A stretch of DNA of 8,925 bases from the NCBI GenBank assembly GCA_021808875.1, contig JAKBAU010000137.1:1-8925 (forward strand). The letters are read 5' to 3'. The DNA comes from Pseudomonadota bacterium. Lineage in GTDB: Bacteria; Pseudomonadota; Alphaproteobacteria; Micropepsales; Micropepsaceae. The stretch's first letter is position 1. Every line of letters starts with the position of its first letter. Of the stretch, positions 5,678 to 8,925 are shown one piece after another. Under the pieces are notes generated by a model. It ran no database searches, was not told the DNA's origin, and was given only the letters and a program-made list of their open reading frames with translations. A program made the position numbers and the translations under genes.

Positions 5678-7273
5678 ATGCGCGACGGACTGATCTGGTT
5701 TTTTGCGGCAGGCCAGCTTGCTCTGGCACTGCTTGGACTGATGCCCGATTCTCTCTTGTCAGATCCGCAAGCCGTGGCGCGCAGCGCGCGCGATGCCGCG
5801 CTGCTTTGCCTTATCCTGGGGGTTGCAGCTCTTAGCTTTGTACTTCTGAAGGGCAGCGTCCGGACCCCGATGGGCAATGGCTTTGCCGGTCTGCAATTTG
5901 ATGCACTGTCATCCTCGATCGAAGTTCTCGTCGCCTTTATCGGTGTGATTGTGGTTGACTTCAGCCGAAATTATCTGGACGGGGATCCACGTCACAGCGC
6001 ATTTCTGAAGCGCCTGTGCCTTACGCTCGCAGCGGTCCTGCATCTGATCGTCGCGGCAGACCTGCCACAGTTTGCGCTCGCCTGGATCGCCACCAGCCTC
6101 TGTCTGCATCGGCTGCTCGTGTTCTATGGTGAGCGTCAGCCTGCGATCCTCGCTGCGCGCAAGAAATTTGTGGTCGCGCGGCTCAGCGATGTGTCTTTGG
6201 CCTCAGCCTTTCTCATCCTTGCGCACTGTTTTGGAACCACAGATATCGCCCACATCCTCTCTGCTGCCAGACGGCTTCCTCGCGACGCGGGCAGTGGCGG
6301 GCTCACCCTGGCGGCGCTGCTGCTTGGTCTGGCCGCGCTCCTCAAATCGGCACAATTTCCGATGCATGGCTGGCTCCTCGAGGTGATGGAAACACCAACG
6401 CCGGTGTCGGCACTGCTCCATGCCGGCATCATCAATGCCGGCGGCTTTCTGGTGCTGCGTTTTGCGCCGGTCTTTTCGCACGCGGCTGGCGCGCTTGATC
6501 TGCTGCTGCTCGTAGGAGGCATCACAGCGCTCTTCGGCGGTCTCGTCATGCTCACCCAGACCTCGATCAAGGTGTCACTGGCCTATTCGACCATCGGCCA
6601 GATGGGTTTCATGATGCTTGAATGCGGATTTGGAGCCTTTGCTGCCGCGTGGATCCATATCATCGGCCATTCGCTCTACAAGGCCCATGCCTTTCTCAGC
6701 ACCGGCAGTGGTGCGACGCCCGCAGGAGGCCGTGTGGAAACCGGCCCGCAGCGCGCACCGACACCTCTTGCCCATGGGGCAGCGCTCAGCCTTGGTCTTG
6801 TCATCGTGGTCAGCGCCGGGGCGCTCTTTGACTTCTCGCCGGCACGGGCGCCTGGTCTGCTGATCATCGCCAGCATTGCGGTTCTCAGCCTGACCCATCT
6901 TTTCAGCTCGGCGGCGCCCTCCTTCTCGCCGAGGCTCATTGTGCAACTGGCCATCCGTGCTGTCGTCGTCGCCCTAGCCGTATTCGCGCTGGAAGCCCTG
7001 GCTGCGCATCTGCTGCGGCCGACGCTAACACCCTACCTGCCGCTCAGAGGTCCGGTCGAAGCGGTGGTGGCCGGACTGATACTGGTTGGCTTTGTCACGG
7101 TCCTCGTCCTCCAGAACAGTGCCATTGAAGCACCGCGTGTCCATGCGCTTCAGGCCCTTTATGTCCACCTCGCCAACGGGCTCTACGTCAACACGCTGGC
7201 CAATCGCTGGGCGATCACGCTGTGGCCAGGTTCCGTGCCACCGCCTCAGATCAATACCCCAAACCTCCCTTAA
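5678..7273 (+). CDS. dabB: DabB, membrane cation-channel-like subunit of DAB inorganic carbon transporter
   Basis: Polytopic membrane protein (531 aa) of the NuoL/MrpA proton-conducting family (PF00361), here the partner of DabA in the energy-coupled DAB complex that accumulates bicarbonate. The core runs from about 140 to 345: LLKSAQFPMHGWLLEVMETPTPVSALLHAG contains K223 and the conserved PTPVSALLHAG turn; TQTSIKVSLAYSTIGQMGFM contains K298; HSLYKAHAFLS contains H331 and K335. These are the charged residues expected along the proton path in complex I antiporter-like subunits. The protein is shorter than NuoL (about 610 aa) and, with DUF2309 next to it, is the DabB form rather than a complex I subunit; older annotations often call it NADH dehydrogenase subunit 5. 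ATG 5678 follows GGGAGGG at 5664-5670. dabA starts 20 nt after its stop. Confidence 0.93.
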   Translation: MRDGLIWFFAAGQLALALLGLMPDSLLSDPQAVARSARDAALLCLILGVAALSFVLLKGSVRTPMGNGFAGLQFDALSSSIEVLVAFIGVIVVDFSRNYLDGDPRHSAFLKRLCLTLAAVLHLIVAADLPQFALAWIATSLCLHRLLVFYGERQPAILAARKKFVVARLSDVSLASAFLILAHCFGTTDIAHILSAARRLPRDAGSGGLTLAALLLGLAALLKSAQFPMHGWLLEVMETPTPVSALLHAGIINAGGFLVLRFAPVFSHAAGALDLLLLVGGITALFGGLVMLTQTSIKVSLAYSTIGQMGFMMLECGFGAFAAAWIHIIGHSLYKAHAFLSTGSGATPAGGRVETGPQRAPTPLAHGAALSLGLVIVVSAGALFDFSPARAPGLLIIASIAVLSLTHLFSSAAPSFSPRLIVQLAIRAVVVALAVFALEALAAHLLRPTLTPYLPLRGPVEAVVAGLILVGFVTVLVLQNSAIEAPRVHALQALYVHLANGLYVNTLANRWAITLWPGSVPPPQINTPNLP

Positions 7274-7293
7274 TCGCGCTCCGGAGATAGAGC

Positions 7294-8925
7294 ATGACAC
7301 TCGCCTTGAAGCCGACAAAGCGTTCCACCGCCTCAACCGACAGCTGCACGCTCTTGCCAGAGGCCTTTCGCGCTGTCGTCGCACGGGCCTGCCTGCGAAT
7401 TGCGCCGCTCTGGCCTTTGGACAGCTTCGTTGCCGTCAATCCCTTCCTTGGCCTCAGCGATCTTACCTTCGATATGGCGTGCGCCCGCATGCAACGCCTC
7501 GCCAAGTGCCAGATGCTGATGCCGCGTGCCTTTTACCGTGAGGCTTTGAGCAAGAAGCACATACTCGACGCCGATCTGGAAACGGCGCTTCAGATCTTTT
7601 GTGCCGACGGGCGCACGACGATGGATCTGGCCGCATTCAGGCTCGCCTTGGCACGGGAGCATCCGGCAAATGACCGCACGCCGGTGGCGGTTGCCACCAG
7701 CTCTGAAACGCTTGACCACCTTGCCGGCGGCAATCGGCAGGTCTCGCGCACCGCTTTCATGATCGATGAAATCTCCAAATGGTGCGCCGGCTATTTCGAT
7801 CAGGGTCAGGCGTTGTGGCCTTCGCCGTGGCGGCATCTGCCCCTGTATCAGGCCTGGCGGCAAGCTGCCGCCTTCGACCGCAATCCTGAGACCATGGGGA
7901 TCAAAGGGTTCCGCCGCGCCATTGCCGCGCTGCCAGCAGACCCCCTTGTCGCCATCCAGGTGGTGCTCGAAGCGCTGGGCATTCCCGAAACGGCCTACGA
8001 AGACTATCTGCATCGCGCCCTCCTCGATATCGGTGGCTGGGCGGGCTATGCGCGCTATCGCGTCTGGAGGAGCGAACTTGACGGCCGCAACGACGATACA
8101 CTGATTGAGCTTCTCGCCATCCGTGTGGTGTGGGGTTATGCGCTTTATCTCGAACACAGCGATACGCTTTTCCGTACCACCTGGCAGGACGCCATGGCAG
8201 CAGCCCGACGCCTGGCCACTGGGGACACGCCGGCTCAAGACAGTGATCTGCTCATCGATCTGATCTTGCAGGAGGCCTACGAGCACGCCTACCAGCGCGA
8301 GCTCATCGCAGCCTTCAGACTGGCCTGTCCGCCCGCACAGCAGGCCGCAGAGCCAAGGCCAGCGCTGCAGGCAGCGTTCTGCATCGATGTGCGCTCGGAG
8401 CCCTTCCGGCGGGCTCTCGAAACCATCCTGCCGCAAGTTCACACCATCGGCTTTGCTGGTTTTTTCGGGGTTCCCATGGCCTGGCAGCCTCTGGGACAGG
8501 GCGCGGGCGAGGCGCAATGCCCGGTCCTCCTGAAACCGCTCTTCACCATTGGGGAGGCGTTGACGCATGCCGGCGTTACCGAACAGCGCCAGCTGCTGCG
8601 GCGTCTGTCGCTGAAAGCACGGCTCAAGGAAAGCTGGATAAGCTTCAAGCGTTCCGCGGTGTCCTGTTTTACCTATGTCGAAAGTGCGGGATTTCTTGCC
8701 GCTGCCGCGCTGATTTGCGACGGCGCTGCGCGCAGGCGACCGAATGCTGGCCTGACGGCCAAGGCGGGGGCGCGGCTGCGGCCAAGCCTTGCCCCGGCCG
8801 CCGGCAATCCAGCCATCACCGGGATAGCTCCTGGTGCGCGCCTTGACCTGTCCGAGGGCATGCTGCGGGCGATGTCACTGACAAAGGGCTTCGCCCCGCT
8901 CGTGCTGCTTGTCGGTCATGGCAGT
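7294..8925 (+). CDS. dabA: DabA, DUF2309 beta-CA-like subunit of DAB transporter (3' partial)
   Basis: Cytoplasmic subunit (PF10070, DUF2309) of the DAB complex, proposed to hydrate CO2 to bicarbonate at a beta-carbonic-anhydrase-like zinc site coupled to DabB. The frame is open without interruption from ATG 7294 to the window end (544 codons); full-length DabA is about 800 aa, so roughly a third is missing. The start has GGAG at 7283-7286, 7 nt upstream. PLDSFVAVNPFLGLSD near residues 43-58 is the conserved N-terminal segment. FCIDVRSEPFRRALE includes C363 and D365 in a CxDxR arrangement as in beta-carbonic anhydrases, and VLLVGHGS gives H542; the spacing of 179 residues is close to the C351/H524 pair described for Halothiobacillus neapolitanus DabA. 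The second cysteine ligand would lie about 15 residues past the end of the window. It is co-transcribed with dabB on spacing grounds. Confidence 0.94.
   Translation, partial: MTLALKPTKRSTASTDSCTLLPEAFRAVVARACLRIAPLWPLDSFVAVNPFLGLSDLTFDMACARMQRLAKCQMLMPRAFYREALSKKHILDADLETALQIFCADGRTTMDLAAFRLALAREHPANDRTPVAVATSSETLDHLAGGNRQVSRTAFMIDEISKWCAGYFDQGQALWPSPWRHLPLYQAWRQAAAFDRNPETMGIKGFRRAIAALPADPLVAIQVVLEALGIPETAYEDYLHRALLDIGGWAGYARYRVWRSELDGRNDDTLIELLAIRVVWGYALYLEHSDTLFRTTWQDAMAAARRLATGDTPAQDSDLLIDLILQEAYEHAYQRELIAAFRLACPPAQQAAEPRPALQAAFCIDVRSEPFRRALETILPQVHTIGFAGFFGVPMAWQPLGQGAGEAQCPVLLKPLFTIGEALTHAGVTEQRQLLRRLSLKARLKESWISFKRSAVSCFTYVESAGFLAAAALICDGAARRRPNAGLTAKAGARLRPSLAPAAGNPAITGIAPGARLDLSEGMLRAMSLTKGFAPLVLLVGHGS

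Noticed and set aside
7333..8568. Minus-strand open frame of 411 codons opposite dabA
   Set aside because: It is the antisense shadow of an uninterrupted dabA frame with recognisable DUF2309 motifs, and has no family resemblance itself.

Overview
The window is a G+C-rich bacterial chromosomal segment with every supported gene on the + strand. The three-subunit layout of the nicotinamide nucleotide transhydrogenase (soluble alpha-1, membrane alpha-2, beta), the subunit sequences and the codon use suggest an alphaproteobacterium. A DAB inorganic-carbon uptake pair suggests a CO2-fixing (autotrophic or mixotrophic) lifestyle. No rRNA or tRNA gene, insertion sequence, CRISPR array or phage gene was seen. 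The taxonomic call is inference from gene style only.

Region 1 (1-3697) is a compact pnt operon encoding the proton-translocating NAD(P)+ transhydrogenase. It runs pntAA (5' end outside the window), pntAB, two unrecognised small polytopic membrane proteins, then pntB. Gaps are 4 nt, 4 nt, an ATGA-type overlap and 0 nt, so the two extra genes look translationally coupled to the transhydrogenase genes. PntAB also carries an insertion of about 45 residues, rich in histidine and partly hydrophobic, between two of its normal membrane helices.

Region 2 (3698-5377) has a 237-nt spacer, a small single-pass membrane protein with a four-cysteine domain probably facing the periplasm, and a cation diffusion facilitator of the DmeF (Co2+/Ni2+ efflux) type. 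A sigma70-like promoter 17 nt spaced lies immediately before the dmeF start codon, and no Shine-Dalgarno sequence is visible, so a leaderless mRNA is possible.

Region 3 (5378-8925) starts with a 300-nt spacer that ends in a strikingly AT-rich 60 bp (15 G/C of 60) with inverted repeats. This is the likely control region of a two-gene operon: dabB (NuoL/Mrp-like membrane subunit) and dabA (DUF2309 / PF10070, beta-carbonic-anhydrase-like subunit). DabA is open to the end of the window for 544 codons. The window stops just after the presumed zinc-ligand histidine.

Functionally, both pnt and dab products are membrane machines coupled to the proton (or cation) gradient: one makes NADPH, the other accumulates bicarbonate. 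Both products are used by CO2 fixation. They are separate transcription units here, and no RubisCO, carboxysome or CbbR-type regulator gene is visible, so a physiological link is inference.
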